64,000 nt of DNA. Source: Amycolatopsis vancoresmycina. Its GTDB lineage: Bacteria; Actinomycetota; Actinomycetes; Mycobacteriales; Pseudonocardiaceae. This document shows positions 35,091-43,061 of the stretch, piece by piece. A program made the translations under genes and the position numbers. The notes beneath the pieces were generated by a model. That model saw only the letters and a program-made list of their open reading frames with translations. It ran no database searches and had not been told where the DNA came from. The DNA lies in the NCBI RefSeq assembly GCF_000716785.1, contig NZ_JNYY01000003.1, forward strand, positions 372,001-436,000, given 5' to 3'. The first letter of the stretch is position 1. Every line of letters begins with the position of its first letter.

Positions 35091-35210
35091 GCATCACCCG
35101 TGATTGCAGAGGCATCACGCGTGAGCCGAGGGGCATCGGGGTGATGCCCTCCCAATCACGTGTGATGCCCCTGCAGACACGCGTGATGCCTGCTGGATCA
35201 CGTCGGATGC
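35091..35210. repeat. 21-bp-period mirror array (GCATCAC-GTGAT type)
   Basis: Direct GCATC units start at 35091, 35112 and 35133; inverted GATGC units end at 35147, 35168, 35189 and 35210. Every interval on each side is exactly 21 bp. The centre is the hairpin GCATC-GGGGT-GATGC. It lies 14 bp after dgt and about 110 bp before the serpin gene. Confidence 0.9.
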
Positions 35211-35319
35211 CTGGTGGCGCGCGGGCGCGGGGGCGAAACTTTCGCGGGGTTTTGTCATCCTCGGGTGGAGTTGCGCGCGGGCGGCCGGTGGGGTGTCCCG
35301 TTCCGGTACTCTCGCCCGC

Positions 35320-36399
35320 ATGGCCACGGACAGCCACCTCCGGTTCGCGCTCGCCGTCCACTCGGCCCTCGGTGCCGGGGGCGGGAACACCTGCTTTTCG
35401 CCGTACTCCGTGGCCAGTGCCCTGACCCTCGCCGCGCGCGCGGCCCGCGGGCGCACCCGGGACGAGCTGGTCGCCCTGGTCGGTGACCCGGACGAGCAGA
35501 CCGTCCTGCTGCGGGACGCCGCCCAGCTGAGCGAAGACGAACCCGAGCTGGCCGTGGCCAACACGCTGTGGGCCGACGACCGCCTTCCGCTCGAAGACTC
35601 CTTCAAGACCGAGCTCGCCGCCTGGCCCGGTGCCGCCGTCGCGAGCGCGCCCTTCGAGAAGGAGCCCGAAGCCGCTCGCGAACTCATCAACGACGACGTC
35701 GGCCGCACCACGCGCGGCCTGATCCCGCAGTTGCTGCCGCCCGGCTCGATCGACTCCGACGTCGCCGCCGTGCTGGTCAACGCGCTGTACCTGAAGGCCG
35801 CCTGGAAGCTGCCGTTCCGCGAGGCCAACACCGGCGACGCGCCGTTCCACGCGCCCTCCGGCGACCGGGACGTCCCCACCATGTGGCTCAGCGAGCGCGT
35901 CGGCTACGCGCACGCCGGCGGCTGGCAGGCGGTGCAGCTGGCCGCGGCCGGGGGCCTGCAGGCCGTCGTCCTCCTGCCCGACGGCGACCTCGCCGAGGCG
36001 GAGGCCGGGCTCGACCAGCCGTCGCTGACCGCCCTGCTCGACGCCGTCGCGTTCAAGCCGGTCGAGCTCGCCCTCCCCAAGGTCTCGCTCGACGTCCCGA
36101 GCTCGCTGACCGGCGTGCTGCGCGGTCTCGGCGTCCGGACGATGTTCACCGACGACGCCGACCTGGGCGGGCTCTCGCCGGACCCGCGGCTGACCGTGTC
36201 CGAGGTGCTGCACCAGGCCGTGCTGCGCGTCGACGAACAGGGTTTCGAGGGGGCCGCGGCCACCGCGCTGACCATGCGCCTCACCTCGATGATGATCGAC
36301 GAACCGGTCGCCGTCACCGTCGACCGGCCGTTCCTGCTGCTGGTCCGGCACGCCGGCACCGGGGCGCTCTACTTCCTCGCCAGGGTGGTCGAACCGTGA
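35320..36399 (+). CDS. Serpin family protein
   Basis: A 359-residue serine-protease-inhibitor fold protein without a signal peptide, so presumably cytoplasmic. Shutter and breach motifs are present (NTCFSPYSVASALTLAARAA; VLVNALYLKAAWK; VDRPFLLLVRH). The reactive-loop hinge reads DEQGFEGAAATA: the Ala-rich hinge is inhibitory-like, but P14 appears to be Phe rather than Thr/Ser. P1 is not certain. Stop overlaps the next gene by 4 nt. Confidence 0.9.
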   Translation: MATDSHLRFALAVHSALGAGGGNTCFSPYSVASALTLAARAARGRTRDELVALVGDPDEQTVLLRDAAQLSEDEPELAVANTLWADDRLPLEDSFKTELAAWPGAAVASAPFEKEPEAARELINDDVGRTTRGLIPQLLPPGSIDSDVAAVLVNALYLKAAWKLPFREANTGDAPFHAPSGDRDVPTMWLSERVGYAHAGGWQAVQLAAAGGLQAVVLLPDGDLAEAEAGLDQPSLTALLDAVAFKPVELALPKVSLDVPSSLTGVLRGLGVRTMFTDDADLGGLSPDPRLTVSEVLHQAVLRVDEQGFEGAAATALTMRLTSMMIDEPVAVTVDRPFLLLVRHAGTGALYFLARVVEP

Positions 36400-38207
36400 G
36401 CCTGAAGTCCGAAGCCGTTCCCGAGCTGGTCCCGCCCGCTCCCGAACTCCCTGAGGGCCCGAAGCGCTGGGCCTGGCAGGACTCCGCGATCACCGGCGGG
36501 TTCCTGCTGTTCACGATCCTGCTCTACAACGGGCTCTGGTTCGACCTCAAGCGCGGCTACCTCTGGAACGGCGCGGCCGACCAGAGCCAGTGGGAGTGGT
36601 ACTCGACGGTCGTCGCGAAGTCCGTCCTGCACTTCCAGAACCCGTTCACGACGGACCTGCAGAACTACCCGCTCGGCGTCAACATGGCGGCGAACGCGGC
36701 GATGTTCGGCCTGAACATCCCGCTCGCCCCGATCACGCTGACCTTCGGCGCCACCCTGACCTGGGCGATCGTGCTCACCGCGGGCCTCGCCGGCACCGCG
36801 ACGGGCTGGTACTGGGTGTTCTCCCGCCACCTGGTGCCGAACCGGACGGCGGCCGCGATCGGCGGCGCGTTCTGCGGCTTCGCCCCGCCGATGATCTCGC
36901 ACGGCAACGCGCACCCGAACTTCGTGGTGCTGTTCGTGCTGCCGTTCATCGCGCTCAAGACGATCCAGCTCGCCCACGGGGAACGCCCGCTGCGCAACGG
37001 GATCGTGCTCGGGCTGCTCGTCGCGTGGCAGATCCTGCTCGGCGAAGAGCCGCTGGCCATCTTCGCGCTCACCTTCATCGTGTTCGCGGTGTCCTACCTG
37101 ATCCCGCGCCGCGGCGAGATCCGCGGCATGCTGGCGCCACTGGCCAAGGGGATCGGCGCCGGCGCGGTGGTCGCGCTGCTCATCGCCGGCTTCCCGTTGT
37201 ACTGGCAGTTCTTCGGCCCGCAGAGCTTCCACTCGCTGCTGCACGGCCCGGCCGGCAACGACACGGCGGCGTTCACGCGCTTCGCGACGCAGTCGATCGC
37301 CGGCGCGCCGGAGGCGGCCGCGGACGTGTCGATGAACCGCACTGAGGAGAACGCCTTCTTCGGCTGGCCGCTGATCGTGCTGATGGTCGTGCTGACGATC
37401 TGGCTGTGGCGCGACGTCGTGGCGCGGGCGCTCGCGATCACGATGTACGTGATGGCCGTGCTTTCCCTCGGCGTCGAAATCACGGTGGCGCACGACGACA
37501 CCGGCATCGCCGGCCCGTGGAAGTGGCTGGGCCAGCTGCCGCTGCTGGACTCGCTGCTCGAATCCCGGCTCGCGATGGGCTGCATCCCGGTGGTCGGCGC
37601 GCTGCTGGCGATCGCGACGCACCGAGTGTGGACGGCGGCGGCCGAGCAGCCGGCGCCGCTCGACGGGAAACCCGCGTTCCCGCTGCGGATGATCTGGATC
37701 GGCGCGGTCATCGCGGTGCTGCTGCCGATCGCGCCGACGGAGCTGGTGACGCACCAGCGTCCGCTGTCGCCGCCGTTCTTCGCCGACGGGATCTGGCGCC
37801 AGTACGTCGCTCCCGGCGGCTCGCTGGTGCCGGTGCCGCTGCCGAGCACCGGCGAAGCCGAGCCGCTGCACTGGCAGGTCGACGCGGGTCTCGGCTACCC
37901 GATGCCGGAGGGGTACTTCGTCGGCCCGACGTCGGCGGAGGACCGCAGCGGCCGGTACGGCGCCGTCCCGCGGCCGACGTCGGACCTGTTCGCTCAGGTC
38001 GAGCGCACCGGCCAGGCGGCGGAGGTCACCGAAGCCGACCGCACCCAGGCACTCGCGGACCTGCGGTACTGGAACGCGGACGTGCTCGTGGTCGGGCCGC
38101 GGCAGAACCAGGAAGCACTCAAATCCACTGTGGAACTGCTGCTGCGGAAGCCGGCGGAGTTCGTCGGCGGGGTGTGGATCTGGGACGTCCGCCCGATGAC
38201 GGCGTGA
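36396..38207 (+). CDS. GT-C-like polytopic membrane protein
   Basis: A 603-residue protein with about ten to twelve helices and a ~110-residue C-terminal extracytoplasmic part. The first loop (NGAADQSQWEWYSTVV ... NPFTTDLQNYPLGVN) resembles the catalytic loop of lipid-linked GT-C glycosyltransferases. The acceptor is unknown. GTG at 36396 overlaps the serpin stop, so the two are cotranslated. Confidence 0.82.
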   Translation: MSLKSEAVPELVPPAPELPEGPKRWAWQDSAITGGFLLFTILLYNGLWFDLKRGYLWNGAADQSQWEWYSTVVAKSVLHFQNPFTTDLQNYPLGVNMAANAAMFGLNIPLAPITLTFGATLTWAIVLTAGLAGTATGWYWVFSRHLVPNRTAAAIGGAFCGFAPPMISHGNAHPNFVVLFVLPFIALKTIQLAHGERPLRNGIVLGLLVAWQILLGEEPLAIFALTFIVFAVSYLIPRRGEIRGMLAPLAKGIGAGAVVALLIAGFPLYWQFFGPQSFHSLLHGPAGNDTAAFTRFATQSIAGAPEAAADVSMNRTEENAFFGWPLIVLMVVLTIWLWRDVVARALAITMYVMAVLSLGVEITVAHDDTGIAGPWKWLGQLPLLDSLLESRLAMGCIPVVGALLAIATHRVWTAAAEQPAPLDGKPAFPLRMIWIGAVIAVLLPIAPTELVTHQRPLSPPFFADGIWRQYVAPGGSLVPVPLPSTGEAEPLHWQVDAGLGYPMPEGYFVGPTSAEDRSGRYGAVPRPTSDLFAQVERTGQAAEVTEADRTQALADLRYWNADVLVVGPRQNQEALKSTVELLLRKPAEFVGGVWIWDVRPMTA

Positions 38208-38212
38208 CCGCG

Positions 38213-38752
38213 ATGACCACTGTGGACGAACAGGGCCGCCCCGAACCGCCCCTCGACGGTGACGAAGCCACGACGCTCCTGGGCTTCCTCGACTTCCACC
38301 GCGCGACGCTGGCCTGGAAGTGCGCCGGGCTGGACGCGGCGGGCCTGCGCGCGACCGTCGCGCCGTCGTCGCTGACGCTCGGCGGCCTGCTCAAGCACCT
38401 GGCGTACGTGGAGGACCACTGGTTCTCCCACGTCCTGTGCGGCCGGGACCGGTCCGCGCCGTTCGACGCGGTCGACTGGACGGCGACCCCCGACTGGGAC
38501 TGGGAATCCGCGGCGGACGACACACCGGACGAGCTGCACGGGCTCTGGGCGGCCGCCGTCGGGCGGTCCCGGACGGCGGTGGCGGACGCGCTGGCGGACG
38601 GCGACCTGGCCCAGCCGGCCCGGCGCACCCGGCGGGACGGCAGCCGGCCGAGCCTGCGCTGGATCCTGGTCCACATGGTCGAGGAGTACAGCCGCCACAA
38701 CGGCCACGCCGACCTCATCCGCGAGTCGATCGACGGCCGCACGGGGGAGTAG
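38213..38752 (+). CDS. DinB family (DUF664) protein
   Basis: A 179-residue four-helix protein of the DinB/mycothiol-dependent S-transferase-like superfamily. Metal-ligand histidines are visible (GLLKHLAYVEDHWF; HMVEEYSRHNGHADL). Start ATG 38213, or GTG 38204 overlapping the preceding stop. Stop codon abuts the convergent glyoxalase gene. Confidence 0.88.
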   Translation: MTTVDEQGRPEPPLDGDEATTLLGFLDFHRATLAWKCAGLDAAGLRATVAPSSLTLGGLLKHLAYVEDHWFSHVLCGRDRSAPFDAVDWTATPDWDWESAADDTPDELHGLWAAAVGRSRTAVADALADGDLAQPARRTRRDGSRPSLRWILVHMVEEYSRHNGHADLIRESIDGRTGE

Positions 38753-39103
38753 TCAGCCGCCGCGCTGGGCGATCTGGAAGACGTTGCCGAACGGGTCGCG
38801 GACCATCGCGCGCCGGTCGCCGTAGGGCATCTTCGCCGGTTCCTCGAGGCTCGCCGCGCCGCAGTCGAGGGCGCGGCGGTACGTCGCGTCCGCGTCGGCC
38901 ACGTAGACGTGCAGGAACGCCGGGAACAGCGCGCGCTCGCCCTCGGCCGACACCATGACCAGCGAGTCGCCGATGCGGAGCTCGGCCGGCCGGCCGTTCT
39001 CGACCTCGCCGGTCGCGCCGAAGACCGTGCGCAGGAACGCGACGGCGGCGACGAGGTCGGTCACCACCATCCGCGGGACCACCGTCGGGAAACCCGGGTT
39101 CAT
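38753..39103 (-). CDS. VOC family (glyoxalase/bleomycin-resistance-like) protein
   Basis: A 116-residue metal-dependent VOC-fold protein: PRMVVTDLVAAVAFLRTVFG at the N-terminus, then VYVADADATYRRALDCGA and YGDRRAMVRDPFGNVFQIAQ. Substrate unknown. ATG at 39103 begins the first beta-alpha unit. Confidence 0.9.
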   Translation of the reverse strand: MNPGFPTVVPRMVVTDLVAAVAFLRTVFGATGEVENGRPAELRIGDSLVMVSAEGERALFPAFLHVYVADADATYRRALDCGAASLEEPAKMPYGDRRAMVRDPFGNVFQIAQRGG

Positions 39104-39141
39104 ACCGGCCCACCCAAGCCGGTCACGGCCCGGCGCACAAG

Positions 39142-39741
39142 TCACAGTTGCAGGCCCACCAGCTTGACCAGGAACCGGTCGAGCTGCTCGACGGCGGGCG
39201 GCCACGGCAGGTCGGGCTCGTTGATGCGCTGGGCCAGCATGCCGTTGACGGCGGTCCGCAGGTCGATGGCGACGGTCACGGCGTCGTCCGCCGGGGCCAG
39301 GCCGGCGTCCATGCACCGCCGGACCGCCTCGGTCGTGCGGGCGACCATGACCTCCTTGAACGGCATCCCGTGCCGCCGGTGGACCGTGCTCTCGTGCAGC
39401 ACCTTGTAGAGCCCCGGGTGCGCCTGCGCCCACGCGGCCTGCGCCAGGATCCGGGCGCGCAGCGCGGCCGCCGGGTCCGGCGACGCCGCGGCCGCAGCGT
39501 CGCCGGTGCGGACGAGCTCCTCGTGGCAGCGTTGCATCGCGGCCAGGACGAGTGCGTCGCGGTCCGGGAAGTGCAGGTAGACCGACGTCGCCGCGATCGA
39601 CACCGCGCGGGCGACGGCCCGCAGCGAGAGGGCCTCGTCGTCGGCGAGCTCGTCGAGCATCCGGACGGCGGCCGCGACGATCTCGTTCCGCAGCAGCTCG
39701 CCCTGGCCACGGGCGTTCCGCCGGCGTCTGGTCTCTTCCAT
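39142..39741 (-). CDS. TetR family regulator
   Basis: A 199-residue regulator with N-terminal HTH (LSLRAVARAVSIAATSVYLHFPDRDALVLAA). The start at 39741 was preferred to an ATG at 39768 because the operator-like sites run up to that position. Divergent from the two-domain CMD gene, 101 bp apart, which it probably represses. Confidence 0.9.
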   Translation of the reverse strand: MEETRRRRNARGQGELLRNEIVAAAVRMLDELADDEALSLRAVARAVSIAATSVYLHFPDRDALVLAAMQRCHEELVRTGDAAAAASPDPAAALRARILAQAAWAQAHPGLYKVLHESTVHRRHGMPFKEVMVARTTEAVRRCMDAGLAPADDAVTVAIDLRTAVNGMLAQRINEPDLPWPPAVEQLDRFLVKLVGLQL

Positions 39742-39770
39742 CGGCGCCCAGTGTAGCTGGACACCCATTG

Positions 39771-39813
39771 CGCTACAGGTGTAGCGTCGTTTGCACTACA
39801 GCTGTAGCGCTAC
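39771..39813. promoter_or_regulatory. TetR operator cluster
   Basis: CGCTACA-GG-TGTAGCG (39771-39786), CTACAGCTGTAG (39796-39807) and the overlapping GTAGCGCTAC (39804-39813) all share a TGTAG half-site. A further TGTAGC lies at 39752. They fill the divergent TetR/CMD intergenic space. Confidence 0.75.
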
Positions 39814-39842
39814 GAGCGTTCAGTCAACTGAGGGAGCACGAC

Positions 39843-40547
39843 GTGACCACCACCGAAACCCCCGCCGGCCTCGAGCGGCTCGCCGAGCTCGACCCGGTGT
39901 TCGCCCAGATGACCGGGGCCACCGCGAAGTACGTCCGGGCGATCCCGGAACTGACCGACCGTGAGAAGACGTTCTTGTGCGTCACGGCCGACGTCTGCCA
40001 GGCGAGCCTGGGCCTGGCGTTCGCCGCCCACGTGCGGGCCGGCCTGGCCGCCGGGGTGTCCACCGCGGACGTCCGGGAGCTGCTGCGGTTCGTCTCGTAC
40101 GACTGCGGCTACCACGCGGCGACCGCCGGCATCGAGCGGCTCGCCGAGCTGGAGACGCAGCTCGGGCTGCCGCGGCCGGCCGCCGAACCACTGGCCGCCG
40201 AGCTGCTCTCGACCGGGCCCGAGGCCGCGCCCAGCCCGCTGCCGGACCAGGTCCGGGCCCGGTTGACCGAGCTGGATCCGCACTTCACCGGCTACTTCGA
40301 CCTGCAGTCGCGGATGCGCACCGGGCACGGGCCGGGCACGCTCACCGAACGCGAGCGCGGCCTGGTCAGCCTCAGCGTCGACGTCCACTACCAGACGCTG
40401 GCCGACACGTTCCGCACGCACGTCGGGCGCGCCCTGCGGGGCGGCGCGTCGCCCGAGGACGTGCGGGCGGCACTGCGGTTCAACGCCCAGTTCGGCGTCA
40501 CGCGGGCGTGGCACGCCTGGGAAGCGCTGCCCGGAATCCTGGCCTGA
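39843..40547 (+). CDS. Two-domain carboxymuconolactone decarboxylase-like protein
   Basis: A 234-residue protein with two tandem CMD/AhpD-fold repeats (FLCVTADVCQASLGLAFAAH and VSLSVDVHYQTLADTFRTHV). The first repeat has two cysteines (C-x5-C); the second has none. Neither has the AhpD CxxC. GTG at 39843 follows GGGAG. Likely repressed by the divergent TetR protein; reaction unknown. Confidence 0.85.
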   Translation: MTTTETPAGLERLAELDPVFAQMTGATAKYVRAIPELTDREKTFLCVTADVCQASLGLAFAAHVRAGLAAGVSTADVRELLRFVSYDCGYHAATAGIERLAELETQLGLPRPAAEPLAAELLSTGPEAAPSPLPDQVRARLTELDPHFTGYFDLQSRMRTGHGPGTLTERERGLVSLSVDVHYQTLADTFRTHVGRALRGGASPEDVRAALRFNAQFGVTRAWHAWEALPGILA

Positions 40548-40552
40548 CCCCG

Positions 40553-40579
40553 TGTCACGTCCCCGGCCGCCGGCTCGTC
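40553..40579 (+). promoter_or_regulatory. Predicted ECF41 sigma promoter
   Basis: TGTCACG-N16-CGTC, one mismatch from the published ECF41 consensus TGTCACA-N16-CGTC. It lies 33 bp upstream of the CMD start at 40612. An ECF41 gene is encoded about 1.5 kb away. Confidence 0.65.
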
Positions 40580-40611
40580 CACGCGGCAGAACCGAGACGA
40601 AGGAGACCGCC

Positions 40612-41178
40612 ATGCCGCGCATCGCCGCGAAGAAGACCACGGAAGCCGGGCCGGTCGTGAAGCTGTTCTACCGGATCGCCGGCCGCCGGTACGGCGCCGT
40701 GCCGGAGCCGATGGCCGTCGTCGCGCACCACCCCGGCCTGCTCCGGGCGAACATCGCGCACGAACTGCTGGTGGAACGCGCGTCGAAGAAGCTGCCGGTC
40801 AACGTGCGCGAGCTCGCCGTGTACCGGGTCGCGACGCGGATCGGCTGCTCGTGGTGCGTCGACTTCGGCACCATGCTGCAGAAGCACGACGGCCTGGACA
40901 TCGACCGGCTCAAGCAGATCGACGGCTACGCGACCTCGCCCGCCTTCAGCCACCAGGAGCGGCTCGCCATCGCCTACGCCGACGCGATGTCGGCGGACCG
41001 GGTGACGGTGTCCGACGAGCAGGTCGCCGAGCTCGAGCGCGAGTTCGGCCGCGACGGCGTGATCGAGCTGACCTACCAGATCGCGCTGGAGAACTCCCGC
41101 GCCCGGCTGAACAGCGCGCTCGGCGTCGTGGACCAGGGGTTCACCTCCGGCGACGCCTGCCGGGTCCCGCTCCCGTAG
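40612..41178 (+). CDS. Carboxymuconolactone decarboxylase family protein
   Basis: A 188-residue AhpD-like protein with redox CxxC (ATRIGCSWCVDFGTMLQKHD) and upstream Glu (NVRELAVYRVA). ATG at 40612 follows AAGGAG. It probably acts as a peroxidase-like or thiol-linked stress enzyme. CMD proteins are the typical targets of ECF41 sigma factors, and a matching promoter precedes it. Confidence 0.9.
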   Translation: MPRIAAKKTTEAGPVVKLFYRIAGRRYGAVPEPMAVVAHHPGLLRANIAHELLVERASKKLPVNVRELAVYRVATRIGCSWCVDFGTMLQKHDGLDIDRLKQIDGYATSPAFSHQERLAIAYADAMSADRVTVSDEQVAELEREFGRDGVIELTYQIALENSRARLNSALGVVDQGFTSGDACRVPLP

Positions 41179-41180
41179 CC

Positions 41181-41228
41181 GGTCGTGAGTGGTAAGGCGA
41201 GTTCTAACCCGCCTTACCACTCACGACC
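41181..41228. repeat. Dispersed palindrome, copy 3
   Basis: Arms of 23 bp with one mismatch around TGAGTGGTAAGGCG and a CT loop, 2 nt after the CMD stop and upstream of a membrane protein on the same strand. Confidence 0.88.
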
Positions 41229-41305
41229 ACCCGACCACAGGGGGAGGCCGGAGTTCGGCCTCCGGTGGGACGCGCCACCGGGGTCCGCCGCGGGACCGTT
41301 CCGGC

Positions 41306-42076
41306 ATGCACCTCGTCGCCAGTGAACGGATCAAGCTCTTCAGCATCGCCACGCCCTGGGTGTGCGGTGTCTTCGCCGTGGCCGCGCTGGTTTTCCCGGC
41401 CGCGATCACCGCGCTCACCGCGTCCGAATCCCACCTGCCGCCGACCGTCGCGAGCACGCAGTTCGGCTACCAGCTCGCCCTGGTGGCCGTGCTCGTGCTG
41501 GCCGCGCTCGCGGTGACCGGCGAATACCACACCGGCACGATCCACGGCACCTTCCAGGCCGTGCCGAGCCGGACGCCCGTGCTGCTGGCCAAGGCCGCGC
41601 TCGTCGCGGGCTACGCCTTCCTGATCGGCGAAGCCGCCTCCTTCACCGCCTGGCTGGTGGCCCGGGTCCTCGCGCCGGACGCCGACCTGGCCCTCGACAG
41701 CGTCGCCGACTGGCGGATCGTGGCCGGCACCGGACCGGTGTTCGCCCTGTGCGCCGTCTGCGGGGTCGCTGTGGGGCTGCTCCTGCGGCACACCGCCGGC
41801 GCGGTCGCGCTGGTCGTCGGCTACCCGCTGATGGCCGAGAACCTCGTCCAGCTGATCCCGCGGGCCGGGCAGGCGATCCACCGGTGGCTGCCGCTGAACG
41901 CGGTCACGAAGTTCCTCAGCGGCGACGGGGAGGCGAACGCGGGCCGCGACGGCGGCAACGCTGCCGTCCTGTCCGACTCGCCGCTGAGCCCGGGCTGGGC
42001 GCTGGCCTACTTCGCCGCCTTCGCGCTCGTGCTGCTGGCCGCCGGGATCGTGCAGGTCAAGCGCCGGGACGCGTGA
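41306..42076 (+). CDS. ABC-2-like membrane protein without adjacent ATPase
   Basis: A 256-residue protein with about six helices: HLVASERIKLFSIATPWVC at the start, then GYQLALVAVLVLAALAVTGEYHTGTIHGTFQ, the standard motif of ABC-2 permeases of the streptomycete type. No ATPase gene adjoins it. Its 3' end overlaps the convergent sigma factor gene by 20 nt. Confidence 0.8.
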   Translation: MHLVASERIKLFSIATPWVCGVFAVAALVFPAAITALTASESHLPPTVASTQFGYQLALVAVLVLAALAVTGEYHTGTIHGTFQAVPSRTPVLLAKAALVAGYAFLIGEAASFTAWLVARVLAPDADLALDSVADWRIVAGTGPVFALCAVCGVAVGLLLRHTAGAVALVVGYPLMAENLVQLIPRAGQAIHRWLPLNAVTKFLSGDGEANAGRDGGNAAVLSDSPLSPGWALAYFAAFALVLLAAGIVQVKRRDA

Positions 42077-42998
42077 TCCGCGTCAGCTTGTCCGGGTTGA
42101 CCACGTCGTAGATCGCCACGATCTTGCCGTCACGGATGCTGACCGACTGCACGTGCTCGTCGAGGGCGAGGAAGCCGTCGCGGCCCGGCATCGGTGCCAG
42201 GTACATCCCGAGGTCGCCGTTGACCAGCACCGGCTCGCCGCGCTCCAGCATCCCCGGCGCGTACTTGCGGGTGAGGCCGATGAAGAACCGGGCGATCTTG
42301 TCCGGGCCGAGGATGAGCTGGCGGGCGGTGCGGCCCTTGCCGTCGGAGTCGCCGATGAGCACGACGTCCGGGGCCAGCAGCGCGGTCATCGCCCGGATGT
42401 CGCCCTGGTGCAGCGCGGCGACGAACTTCTCGAGGATCTTCGCCTGGTCCTCCAGCGGCACGCGCGGCGCCGGGTCCGCGTCGGCCAGGGCCTTGCGGCC
42501 GCGGGACGCGTGCTGGCGCGCGGCCTCGACCGAGACGCCGAGCGCGTCCGCGATCTCGGCGAACGGCACCGAGAACGCGTCGTGCAGCACGAAGGCGACC
42601 CGCTGCTCCGGCGTCAGCTTGTCGAGCACCACGAGCGCGGCCATCCGCAGGCCGTCGTCGCGCACCGCGGCTTCGAGGGGATCCTCGCTCACCGGCCGCC
42701 CGAACGGCGTCACGACCGGCTCCGGCAGCCAGTTGCCGACGTACTTCTCGCGCTGCGCGGCGGCGGACTTGAGCCGGTCGAGGCAGATCCGGCCGGTGAC
42801 CGTGGTGAGCCAGCCCCGCAGGTCGCGGATCGCCGCGCGGCCGGCGTCGTCCAGGCCGGCCAGCCGCAGCCAGGACTCCTGGACCGCGTCCTCGGCGTCG
42901 GCTCGGGTGCCGGTCAGCCGGTAGGCCACCCCGATCAGGTGACTGCGGTGCGCGGCGAACTCCGCGGCGAGGGTGTCCAGGGCGGTCGGTGTGGCCAT
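42057..42998 (-). CDS. sigJ: ECF41-type RNA polymerase sigma factor (SigJ-like)
   Basis: A 313-residue sigma factor. Region 2 (HLIGVAYRLTGTRADAEDAV), region 4 (DAFSVPFAEIADALGVSVEA) and a fused C-terminal SnoaL-like domain. The ECF41 hallmarks SDGKGRTA and NPDKLTR are present; the latter contacts the core in this group. No anti-sigma gene is adjacent, as expected. Two CMD genes lie nearby on the other strand. Confidence 0.92.
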   Translation of the reverse strand: MATPTALDTLAAEFAAHRSHLIGVAYRLTGTRADAEDAVQESWLRLAGLDDAGRAAIRDLRGWLTTVTGRICLDRLKSAAAQREKYVGNWLPEPVVTPFGRPVSEDPLEAAVRDDGLRMAALVVLDKLTPEQRVAFVLHDAFSVPFAEIADALGVSVEAARQHASRGRKALADADPAPRVPLEDQAKILEKFVAALHQGDIRAMTALLAPDVVLIGDSDGKGRTARQLILGPDKIARFFIGLTRKYAPGMLERGEPVLVNGDLGMYLAPMPGRDGFLALDEHVQSVSIRDGKIVAIYDVVNPDKLTRITRPGA

Positions 42999-43061
42999 AC
43001 CCCGAGTGTGCCGGATGAGGTCGCATCTTCCACCGGACGAGGTCCGATCTATTGTGGTGGT

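Noticed and set aside
35091..35210. CRISPR array or iteron origin
   Set aside because: Units are mirror-oriented and period is 21 bp with no unique spacers; no replication initiator is adjacent.
39742..39768. Longer TetR start at 39768
   Set aside because: It would place operator-like half-sites inside the coding region and adds residues not expected of the family.
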